Below are positions 55,465 through 62,295 of a DNA stretch of 64,000 bases, one piece after another. The notes beneath the pieces were generated by a model. The model was not told the DNA's origin, did no database searches, and saw only the letters and a list, made by a program, of their open reading frames with translations. Made by a program: the position numbers and the translations under genes. The DNA is from Flavobacterium sp. WV_118_3 (GTDB taxonomy: Bacteria > Bacteroidota > Bacteroidia > Flavobacteriales > Flavobacteriaceae), in NCBI RefSeq assembly GCF_039778605.1, contig NZ_CP156060.1, positions 2,170,001-2,234,000 on the forward strand, given 5' to 3'. Positions within the stretch are counted from its first letter, which is position 1, and the number at the start of each line of letters is the position of its first letter.

Positions 55465-56051
55465 TTCTGTTGAGGTTCCAGTATTGTTTTTTTTCCTATT
55501 CCGTAGTCATAAAACTTCATTTTATAAACCGACAAAATAAGACTCCAATCATCCTGCCATTCTTTGGAATGATACTTATAATCTTCCAGCTCATTCCAGA
55601 TTACTTTCGGATCTGTTGACAGATACTGAACCGTCTTCATCTTAATACCAAATTTCGATGTCGCCTCATAGGTAATCCTATAAACTGTGTTCTTTCCTCT
55701 TTTATAATGCAAAACTAAGGTTTCCAATCCCGGAGCAAGATCATTCCGTATTATCGAAAAAGTATACGAATGCTGATTTCCTTTTTCGATATAAACAATT
55801 TCATCGGTGTTTAGTGTAAAATCATGTTGCCCATCAAAGGGTGTTGTCGCTCGAAAACCCGGTAGAATCGTTTCCAGTTTTTCCATAACCTGAAATTGGT
55901 TTTCTAATTCTTCCAGCGAAAGTGTTTTAACAACAACTCGGGTTGTGTTCTTTGATTCCGGTTCCTTAAAAGATTCTGATTCACAGGCGGTAAAAAGGAG
56001 TGCAAAGCAAAAAATACTCCCTATTCCCCAACCTCTTAACTGTCGTTTCAT
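55461..56051 (-). CDS. Toxin-leader lipoprotein (frameshifted 5' part)
   Basis: 196 aa. The first ~130 residues are close to the Tae4-fusion leader: MKRQLR, lipobox FTAC (C23), LSLEELENQFQVMEKLETIL and HDFTLNTDEIVYIEKGNQHS. After TYEATSKFGIKMKTVQYLST it is unique. Its last 11 residues arise after an A8 run at 55487-55494; one more A would carry the frame into the downstream toxin-like sequence. As it stands it would be secreted without an effector. Confidence 0.75.
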   Translation of the reverse strand: MKRQLRGWGIGSIFCFALLFTACESESFKEPESKNTTRVVVKTLSLEELENQFQVMEKLETILPGFRATTPFDGQHDFTLNTDEIVYIEKGNQHSYTFSIIRNDLAPGLETLVLHYKRGKNTVYRITYEATSKFGIKMKTVQYLSTDPKVIWNELEDYKYHSKEWQDDWSLILSVYKMKFYDYGIGKKTILEPQQK

Positions 56052-56160
56052 GGCAGATCATTAAAATATTCACGAGGAAAATATGGTTAGAGGGAGACTA
56101 CAGGAATGGCTATTCCTTATTACGTCGTTTGTATTGCTATAGCTATTTTACAAGTTAATT
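56036..56160 (-). repeat. Toxin-leader upstream repeat, copy 3
   Basis: Homologous to 50092-50210 and 54106-54230. The hairpin here is AGGAAT-GGCT-ATTCCT (56102-56117). Its stem keeps pairing although the sixth base pair differs from copy 2. A TTG/TACTTTC promoter-like pair with a 19-nt spacer lies just upstream. Confidence 0.8.
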
Positions 56161-56220
56161 GTTTTAAAGAAAGTACATCTAACTTATAACAGGGCAAAAA
56201 AAGACAGACATGGGAAAATA

Positions 56221-56268
56221 AATCCGTCCTGAAATCAATGGTCTAAGCCACCTATTTCAGGACGGATT
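56221..56268. other. Perfect 15-bp inverted repeat with 18-nt loop
   Basis: AATCCGTCCTGAAAT (56221-56235) pairs with ATTTCAGGACGGATT (56254-56268). It is near but separate from the terminator at 56276. It has no T-run on either side, so a terminator role is unlikely; it may be an operator or the edge of the accessory island. Confidence 0.6.
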
Positions 56269-56275
56269 CGGATAT

Positions 56276-56303
56276 AAAAAATCCCGGTTCCCCGGGATTT
56301 TTT
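56276..56303 (-). terminator. Terminator of the rlmL-like transcript
   Basis: Stem ATCCCGG / CCGGGAT with TTCC loop, flanked by A and T runs, overlapping the stop of the small membrane protein gene. Confidence 0.85.
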
Positions 56304-56541
56304 ATTTAATTTCTTTGATACCTTTTACAAAGATCCATTTCATAAAAAGCCGTTCGCCATCGTTGGTTTTTACGGCCTGGAATTTCGGTGCCAGTATTGT
56401 CGCTACTACAAAAGCGGTAACCGGAATCCAGTATCCCTGCAAATGAGTATAGGTTCCAACCAGGTAGCGAAACAGAATAAATAAGATTGCAAATGCCGTT
56501 AACTGGTATACAAATGCTTTGGTTTTAGGTGCCATTGCCAT
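56302..56541 (-). CDS. Small hypothetical membrane protein
   Basis: 79 aa with two TM helices (VYQLTAFAILFILFRYLVG and YWIPVTAFVVATILAPKF) and a cytosolic tail KTNDGERLFMKWIFVKGIKEI. I do not recognise a named family. It follows the methyltransferase gene by 11 nt and ends at a terminator, so it is likely the last gene of that transcript. Confidence 0.72.
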   Translation of the reverse strand: MAMAPKTKAFVYQLTAFAILFILFRYLVGTYTHLQGYWIPVTAFVVATILAPKFQAVKTNDGERLFMKWIFVKGIKEIK

Positions 56542-56552
56542 ACTAATATTGT

Positions 56553-57725
56553 TTAATTATTATCCTTATCGTTATTTTGAAACTTGGTACGCTTACTACC
56601 TTCATACATTTCGTACTTTACAAATCGGGTTTCCAGCTTACCGTTAAACAGTTTGATTTTACGCGATGGTTTTAAACCGACAAACTTCAATGCTTCAATG
56701 TTAGCCGTAATAAACCAGGCATTCGTTCCCGGATAATGCTGTTTTAACGTATCTCCGATTTCGCGGTAAAAACGTTCCATTTCGATATCCAATCGCTCTC
56801 CATAAGGCGGGTTAAACACCATGTGCAACGGTCCGCGGGTTTCTTTTTCGGTTTCAAAAAAGTTAGCCTGCGAAATACTCACATATTCATCGAGGTTCGC
56901 ATTGCGAATATTGTCTTTGGCTTTCATTACCGCCGACGGTGCTTTATCGTATCCTTTTATCGTATAATGAAATTCACGGGTCTTTTTCATCAGGGAATTC
57001 ATGATCTGATCAAACAACTCATTATCCCAATCGTTCCAACGTTCGAAAGCAAATTCTTTTCGGTTGATATTCGCCGGAATATTACAGGCTATCATCGCGG
57101 CTTCGGCCAGAAGCGTACCACTTCCGCACATCGGATCCAGAAAATCACCCTGACCATCCCATCCGGACAATAACAGCATTCCCGCTGCCAATACTTCGTT
57201 GATTGGGGCAATATTCGTAGCGGTTTTATAACCACGGTGGTGTAACGAATCGCCCGAACTGTCTAATGATACTGTACACTGATCATTCTGAATATGAACA
57301 TTGATCCGCAAATCCGGGAAATCCTTATTGATATTCGGACGCTTTCCAAATCGGTCGCGATACTGGTCTACTATCGCATCTTTGGTTTTTAACGCTGCAA
57401 ACTGCGAATGGCTGAAATAATCGGAGTGTAAGGTTACGTCTACTACAAATGATTGGTGTACCGATAAGTACTGCGACCAGTCGATAGACTGGATTCCTTT
57501 ATAAAGACTTAGTTCGTTGACTGCTCTAAAATGGTGGATTGGTTTTAAAATTTTCAGTGCTGTACGAAGGGACAAATTGGCTTTATACATAAATCCGGTG
57601 TCACCTACAAAACTAACCATACGGGTACCCTGCTCTACTTTTTGAGCGCCTAATACCTGCAATTCTTTTGCTAATATTTCTTCGAAGCCAAAAAAAGTTT
57701 TGGCTACCATTTTAAAGTCTTTCAT
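56553..57725 (-). CDS. THUMP-domain RNA methyltransferase (RlmL N-terminal-type)
   Basis: 390 aa. An N-terminal ferredoxin-like and THUMP region (FKMVAKTFFGFEEILAKELQ, NINKDFPDLRINVHI) is followed by a methyltransferase core with DSSGDSLHHRGYKTA, FLDPMCGSGTLLAEAAM and MVFNPPYGERL (NPPY catalytic loop). It matches class I enzymes that make m2G in 23S rRNA (G2445-type). The RlmK half found in enterobacterial RlmKL is absent, normal for this phylum. Confidence 0.9.
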   Translation of the reverse strand: MKDFKMVAKTFFGFEEILAKELQVLGAQKVEQGTRMVSFVGDTGFMYKANLSLRTALKILKPIHHFRAVNELSLYKGIQSIDWSQYLSVHQSFVVDVTLHSDYFSHSQFAALKTKDAIVDQYRDRFGKRPNINKDFPDLRINVHIQNDQCTVSLDSSGDSLHHRGYKTATNIAPINEVLAAGMLLLSGWDGQGDFLDPMCGSGTLLAEAAMIACNIPANINRKEFAFERWNDWDNELFDQIMNSLMKKTREFHYTIKGYDKAPSAVMKAKDNIRNANLDEYVSISQANFFETEKETRGPLHMVFNPPYGERLDIEMERFYREIGDTLKQHYPGTNAWFITANIEALKFVGLKPSRKIKLFNGKLETRFVKYEMYEGSKRTKFQNNDKDNN

Positions 57726-57910
57726 TTGATACTAAAATTCCTATAAATATATCATAATTTCCAATCCTTGCAGTGCAATTTTGGAATTACATCCGCAAAA
57801 ATACACTAAATTTGTTGGCTTAAGTAAAAGTTAACTTACTTTCGTTTATCCGACCCGAATAAATAGTATTTTTAATCGGGTTTAAATTAAATATTTTGAA
57901 ATTAAAAGAA

Positions 57911-58642
57911 ATGCAAAAAGATACTACCACCTGGTATGCTTCCTGGTTTGATACACCTTATTATCATATTCTATATAAAGATCGTGATTATACCGAAGCC
58001 CAGTTGTTTATGGACAATTTAACCCATTACCTAAACCTGCCGGACAATGCCAAAATCCTGGATCTGGCCTGCGGTAAAGGGCGCCATTCCGTTTATCTGA
58101 ACCAGTTGGGCTATGATGTAACTGGCGCCGATTTATCGGAAAACAGTATAAAAACGGCTTCCGAACACGCGAATGATACTCTTCACTTTGAAGTACACGA
58201 TATGCGGATTCCCTTTGATCAAAAATTTGACGCCATTTTTAATCTTTTTACCAGCTTTGGTTATTTTGAAAATGACGAGGATAATCTGACCACCTTAAAC
58301 GCAATTAAGGAGAGTTTAACAGACTATGGTTTTGCCGTGATTGACTTTATGAATGTAACCCATGTGATAGACAATCTGGTTCCGGAAGAAGTGAAAAGTG
58401 TAGACGGTATTGATTTCCACATCAAACGTTATGTGAAAGATAATCATATTTTTAAAGAAATTGATTTTGACGATAACGGGGAACATTTCCACTTTACGGA
58501 AAAAGTAAAAGCACTGACACTACAGGATTTTGAAACCATGATGGAAGAAGTCGGTATCTTTTTACTGGATGTCTTTGGCGATTATAAACTCCGTAAATTC
58601 TTAAAAAACGATTCTGAACGTCTGATAATGATCTTTAAATAG
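57911..58642 (+). CDS. Class I SAM-dependent methyltransferase
   Basis: 243 aa from the ATG at 57911 (MQKDTTTWYASWFDTPYYH); a TTG at 57896 is possible but less likely. Motif I is ILDLACGKGRHSVYL, motif II VTGADLSENSI and motif IV DAIFNLFTSFGYF. It is of the Methyltransf_25 type; the substrate is unknown. A -7-like TAAATTTG is at 57807-57814. It is followed by the ZIP gene after 1 nt. Confidence 0.88.
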   Translation: MQKDTTTWYASWFDTPYYHILYKDRDYTEAQLFMDNLTHYLNLPDNAKILDLACGKGRHSVYLNQLGYDVTGADLSENSIKTASEHANDTLHFEVHDMRIPFDQKFDAIFNLFTSFGYFENDEDNLTTLNAIKESLTDYGFAVIDFMNVTHVIDNLVPEEVKSVDGIDFHIKRYVKDNHIFKEIDFDDNGEHFHFTEKVKALTLQDFETMMEEVGIFLLDVFGDYKLRKFLKNDSERLIMIFK

Positions 58643-58643
58643 T

Positions 58644-59348
58644 ATGATGCCTTATCTTATTCCCCTGCTTTCGGTAATCCTCGGTTATGGAGCGGCTACG
58701 TTCTTTAGTCCGAAAAACAAAAAGAACCTGAAGTTGCTTCTGGCTTTCAGCGGATCGTTTCTGTTGGCACTAACCGTATCGCATTTATTGCCGGAGGTTT
58801 ATTTGGCCGATGCGGGACATAATCACGACGGACATGATCATGCGCATAGCCCGGTTGGCTTGTTTATCATGGTCGGAATCGTATTTCAGATCATTTTGGA
58901 ATATTTTTCCAAAGGTGCCGAACACGGTCATGTTCACGGTCACGAAACCATGCACCATATTCCCTGGTCGTTGTTTATCAGTTTGTGTTTGCATGCCTTA
59001 CTCGAAGGACTACCGGTTAGTCATCATCACGATATGGCCTGGGGAATCGCCATCCACCACTTTCCGATTGCCATTATTCTGACGACCTTTTTTATCAATT
59101 CGCACTTAAATCGTAAGGCTATTTTTGTCTTTATGATGGTATTTGCCTGTATGACGCCGCTAGGAACCTTTTTGTCCGAATATCTACCATTTGTCAATCA
59201 GTATTATACCGAAATTTCAGCTATTGTAATCGGTATCTTATTTCATATTTCTTCTACTATCATTTTTGAAAGTAGCGAAGGCCATAAATTTAACCTGGCG
59301 AAGCTTACCGCTATCGTTTTGGGTATCATTCTGGCTTATTTTATGTAA
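58644..59348 (+). CDS. ZIP family metal transporter
   Basis: 234 aa with seven or eight TM helices. Cytoplasmic and loop histidine clusters (HNHDGHDHAHSP, HGHVHGHETMHH) flank the conserved metal-path helices LCLHALLEGLP and AIHHFPIAI. ZIP proteins import Zn(II) or related divalent cations. The adjacent upstream methyltransferase (1-nt spacing) indicates co-transcription; no Zur-type site was recognised. Confidence 0.92.
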   Translation: MMPYLIPLLSVILGYGAATFFSPKNKKNLKLLLAFSGSFLLALTVSHLLPEVYLADAGHNHDGHDHAHSPVGLFIMVGIVFQIILEYFSKGAEHGHVHGHETMHHIPWSLFISLCLHALLEGLPVSHHHDMAWGIAIHHFPIAIILTTFFINSHLNRKAIFVFMMVFACMTPLGTFLSEYLPFVNQYYTEISAIVIGILFHISSTIIFESSEGHKFNLAKLTAIVLGIILAYFM

Positions 59349-59387
59349 CTTTACGCTTATTCATAGTATCTAAAAATCAGGTTACCG

Positions 59388-60212
59388 ATGTCATTTACAC
59401 GTACCACCGAACAAGCTTCAAAATACGAACATCTGGAAAAGATGTCGGTTTCGGAACTGTTAACGAATATCAATAACGAGGACAAAACCGTACCGTTGGC
59501 GGTCGAAAAGGCACTGCCACAAATTGAAGCTCTGGTTACAGAAATCGTTTCCAAAATGAAAATGGGCGGCCGGTTGTTTTATATTGGCGCCGGTACTTCC
59601 GGAAGACTTGGTATTGTGGATGCCTCAGAATGTCCGCCTACGTTTGGCGTGCCGTTCGATTGGGTAATCGGTTTGATTGCCGGTGGCGATATGGCCATCC
59701 GCAAAGCCGTTGAATTTGCCGAAGACGACCGCGAACAGGCCTGGAAAGATCTTTCGGAATGGAATATCAATCCAAATGATGTGGTAGTGGGAATTGCCGC
59801 ATCGGGTACGACTCCTTATGTAATTGGAGGCCTCGAAAAATGCAATACCAACGGTATCGCAACCGGATGCATTACCTGTAATCAGGGAAGTCCGCTGGCC
59901 GAAACCGCCCGTTTACCTATAGAAGTAGTCGTAGGACCGGAATTTGTAACGGGTAGTTCCCGTATGAAAGCCGGAACCGCGCAAAAACTGGTTTTAAATA
60001 TGCTTTCTACCGCTACCATGATACAATTAGGGAAAGTAAAAGGCAATAAAATGGTCGACATGCAACTGAGTAATCACAAGCTGGTAGACCGTGGTATCCG
60101 TATGATCATGAGTGAAATTGATGTCCCGTATGAAGTGGCACAACAATTACTCGAAACACATCAAAACGTCCGGAAAGCCATCGAAAGCTATCACAATACT
60201 AATACAAAATAA
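59388..60212 (+). CDS. murQ: N-acetylmuramic acid 6-phosphate etherase
   Basis: 274 aa, slightly short for MurQ (~300). It cleaves MurNAc-6-P to GlcNAc-6-P and lactate during cell-wall recycling. YIGAGTSGRLGIVDASECPP, GIAASGTTPYVIGGLEKC and GPEFVTGSSRMKAGTAQKLV are diagnostic. The C-terminal UBA-like helix is reduced. Peptidoglycan recycling genes such as a MurNAc kinase are not adjacent. Confidence 0.95.
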   Translation: MSFTRTTEQASKYEHLEKMSVSELLTNINNEDKTVPLAVEKALPQIEALVTEIVSKMKMGGRLFYIGAGTSGRLGIVDASECPPTFGVPFDWVIGLIAGGDMAIRKAVEFAEDDREQAWKDLSEWNINPNDVVVGIAASGTTPYVIGGLEKCNTNGIATGCITCNQGSPLAETARLPIEVVVGPEFVTGSSRMKAGTAQKLVLNMLSTATMIQLGKVKGNKMVDMQLSNHKLVDRGIRMIMSEIDVPYEVAQQLLETHQNVRKAIESYHNTNTK

Positions 60213-60214
60213 TC

Positions 60215-60433
60215 ATGGCCAACAAAAAAGTATTAAACAGAGGAATTCGCTATCTGGCAATGGCACTTCCCTTGTTATTTATAGGTCCTGTCATCATCCA
60301 CAGTTCGTTTAAAAACCAAAACAATCCAATGTTTTATCCGGTTTTAGGTTTTGGAATCGTAGTATGTCTTACGGCAATGTGGTTTATGTTTTTAGGATTA
60401 CGAACCGTAACAAACAGTATTTTCGACAAATAG
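60215..60433 (+). CDS. DUF6095 family small membrane protein
   Basis: 72 aa with two TM helices (LAMALPLLFIGPVIIHSSF and FGIVVCLTAMWFMFLGL). It begins 2 nt after murQ and is followed after 7 nt by the DUF1572 gene. I recognise the family as a Flavobacteriia protein of unknown function. Confidence 0.8.
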   Translation: MANKKVLNRGIRYLAMALPLLFIGPVIIHSSFKNQNNPMFYPVLGFGIVVCLTAMWFMFLGLRTVTNSIFDK

Positions 60434-60440
60434 TATCCCT

Positions 60441-61016
60441 ATGGAAATCAATAAGCAATATCTCGAAAGCGTACAGAAACAGTTTCTGTATTACAAAACC
60501 ATTGCCGATAAAGCGATGGCACAACTCGAACCGGAACAATTGTCCGTCGCACTAAACGACAATACCAATTCGATTGCTACGATTATAAAACACCTTTCCG
60601 GAAATATGCTTTCAAGGTGGACCGATTTCCTGACGACCGACGGTGAAAAGGAAGGACGTAACCGCGATTCCGAATTCGAAGAAACGATAATAGACAAAGA
60701 AACGCTGCTAGAAATCTGGGAAAAAGGATGGAATTGTCTTTTCGAAGCTTTAAAAAGTCTTACACCCGATCAGCTTTCCAATGTTATTTATATCCGAAAT
60801 GAAGGCCATACGGTAGTCGAAGCCATTAATCGTCAATTGGCGCATTATCCATATCACATTGGTCAAATTGTGTTCTACGCAAAACTACTCAAAAAAGGAG
60901 AATGGAACAGTTTGTCTATTCCTAAAAACAAATCCAACGACTATAACGCCGATAAATTTTCAAAAGATAAAACCATCCGGAATTTTACCGACGATGAATT
61001 AAAACGATTACAATGA
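60441..61016 (+). CDS. DUF1572/DinB-like protein
   Basis: 191 aa forming a DinB-type four-helix bundle. IATIIKHLSGNMLSRWTDFL carries the first His and VEAINRQLAHYPYHIGQIVF the HxxxH pair, which would bind a divalent metal. Family members of this group are annotated as DUF1572; the reaction is unknown. Its stop overlaps the next gene by 4 nt (ATGA). Confidence 0.88.
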   Translation: MEINKQYLESVQKQFLYYKTIADKAMAQLEPEQLSVALNDNTNSIATIIKHLSGNMLSRWTDFLTTDGEKEGRNRDSEFEETIIDKETLLEIWEKGWNCLFEALKSLTPDQLSNVIYIRNEGHTVVEAINRQLAHYPYHIGQIVFYAKLLKKGEWNSLSIPKNKSNDYNADKFSKDKTIRNFTDDELKRLQ

Positions 61017-61384
61017 AAAAATTTGCTTTAGCCTTATTGCCTTTTATCCTTACTTCCTGCTACAATCAGGAGCGCAACTGTAACGATTATAAAACCGGAA
61101 AATTCGAATTCACACAGGAAATCAACGGAAAACCAATGAAGTCCGTTTTTGAGCGTACCGAAAATCAACAAATCGAAACCTTCAATGGCAAAACCGATAC
61201 GGCTTCGATCCGCTGGATTAATAATTGTGAGTTTGTATTGCAAAAAATACATCCGAAAAATATGCAGGACAAAAAAGCAATTAGCATGAAGATCCTGACA
61301 ACCAATGCAAAAGGCTATACTTTTGAATATTCTTTTGTGGGCGACACAAAAAAACAAAAGGGAACTGTAACAAAAATCGATTAG
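61013..61384 (+). CDS. Small lipoprotein (often misnamed DNA topoisomerase IV)
   Basis: 123 aa. A short signal peptide ends in the lipobox LTSC (C16). The mature part CNDYKTGKFEFTQEINGKPM, then WINNCEFVLQKIHPKNMQDK and EYSFVGDTKKQKGTVTKI is a small beta-rich domain. I recall homologues in databases carrying the name DNA topoisomerase IV; nothing in the sequence supports that, and parC is a separate gene nearby. It probably is an envelope protein of unknown role. Confidence 0.82.
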   Translation: MKKFALALLPFILTSCYNQERNCNDYKTGKFEFTQEINGKPMKSVFERTENQQIETFNGKTDTASIRWINNCEFVLQKIHPKNMQDKKAISMKILTTNAKGYTFEYSFVGDTKKQKGTVTKID

Positions 61385-61435
61385 TTTACGTTTAATAGCT
61401 GAATTTAAACCAAAAACAATAAATCAAAACTACAA

Positions 61436-62206
61436 ATGGAAGTATTCTTAAACCCTGATGCATGGGTAGCCCTGTTAACCTTAACGTTTCTTGAAATCGT
61501 ATTGGGGATCGACAACATTATCTTTATCTCTATCGTTACCGGTAAGCTACCGGAAGACAAACGTAAAAAAGCAACCCGAATCGGTTTGTTTCTGGCCATG
61601 TTTATGCGAATCGGTTTATTATTTGGTATTACATTGCTAATCGCCATGAAAGAACCTTTATTTAGTGTGGATTGGGGATGGTTCCAGGGGCATTTTACCG
61701 GACAGGCGTTGATTTTATTCCTGGGAGGTATGTTCCTGATTTATAAGAGTACGAAAGAAATCCATGAAAAAGTAGATCATAAAGGTGAAGAAGAGCACAA
61801 TGTAAAAAGTGCGGCTGCCAAATCGTTTGGAAGTGTTATCGTTCAAATCCTTTTAATTGACCTGATTTTCTCGGTAGATAGTATTCTAACGGCTGTCGGA
61901 ATGACCAACGGTATTACCGGAGCTTTAACGATTATGATCACTGCTGTCATAATATCAGTCGGTGTAATGATGTTATTTGCCGTTCCGGTAGGTAATTTTG
62001 TAAATGCCAATCCGTCGATACAGATTTTAGGTCTGGCGTTCTTAATCCTGATCGGGTTTATGCTAATGACGGAGAGTATGCACTTGTCTGAAGCGACATT
62101 AGCCGGACAACATATCGGTGCCGTTCCAAAAGGTTATCTCTACTTTGCCATTGCGTTCTCACTGGCCGTGGAGTTTATCAATATGAAAATCCGAAAAAGA
62201 AAATAA
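61436..62206 (+). CDS. TerC family membrane protein
   Basis: 256 aa with about seven TM helices. LEIVLGIDNIIFISIVTGKL and the second half-repeat LLIDLIFSVDSILTAVGM carry the conserved acidic residues inside the membrane. TerC proteins are linked to metal (often Mn) export or tellurite resistance. No other ter gene is present, so a metal-homeostasis role is more likely than tellurite resistance. It ends in a terminator. Confidence 0.93.
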   Translation: MEVFLNPDAWVALLTLTFLEIVLGIDNIIFISIVTGKLPEDKRKKATRIGLFLAMFMRIGLLFGITLLIAMKEPLFSVDWGWFQGHFTGQALILFLGGMFLIYKSTKEIHEKVDHKGEEEHNVKSAAAKSFGSVIVQILLIDLIFSVDSILTAVGMTNGITGALTIMITAVIISVGVMMLFAVPVGNFVNANPSIQILGLAFLILIGFMLMTESMHLSEATLAGQHIGAVPKGYLYFAIAFSLAVEFINMKIRKRK

Positions 62207-62240
62207 TAAAAAAGTCCTCAATATTGAGGACTTTTTTATT
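62205..62240. terminator. Bidirectional terminator after TerC
   Basis: A 36-nt perfect palindrome with core AAGTCCTCAAT and A and T runs at the ends, between convergent terC-type and parC genes. Confidence 0.88.
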
Positions 62241-62254
62241 GCAGTATTTTGATT

Positions 62255-62287
62255 ACACCTGACAGGTTTCGAAAACCTGTCAGGTGT
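62255..62287. repeat. Palindromic element ACACCTGACAGGTTT, copy 2
   Basis: Perfect 15-bp arms, ACACCTGACAGGTTT (62255-62269) and AAACCTGTCAGGTGT (62273-62287), around CGA. It is nearly identical to the element at 5586-5614 and lies in the same context, between convergent genes and beside an ordinary terminator. Confidence 0.85.
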
Positions 62288-62295
62288 TGACTATA

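Noticed and set aside
49633..56160. Island as a transposon or prophage
   Set aside because: No transposase, integrase, phage gene, terminal inverted repeat or target duplication was seen; the repeated leaders are explained by gene duplication.
57806..57814. Complete promoter for the methyltransferase-ZIP operon
   Set aside because: The -7 TAAATTTG is good but the nearest TTG is 23 nt away, outside the usual spacing, so only the -7 is noted.
61013..61384. Annotation as DNA topoisomerase IV
   Set aside because: The product is a 123-aa lipoprotein; parC is a separate gene at 62296-64000.
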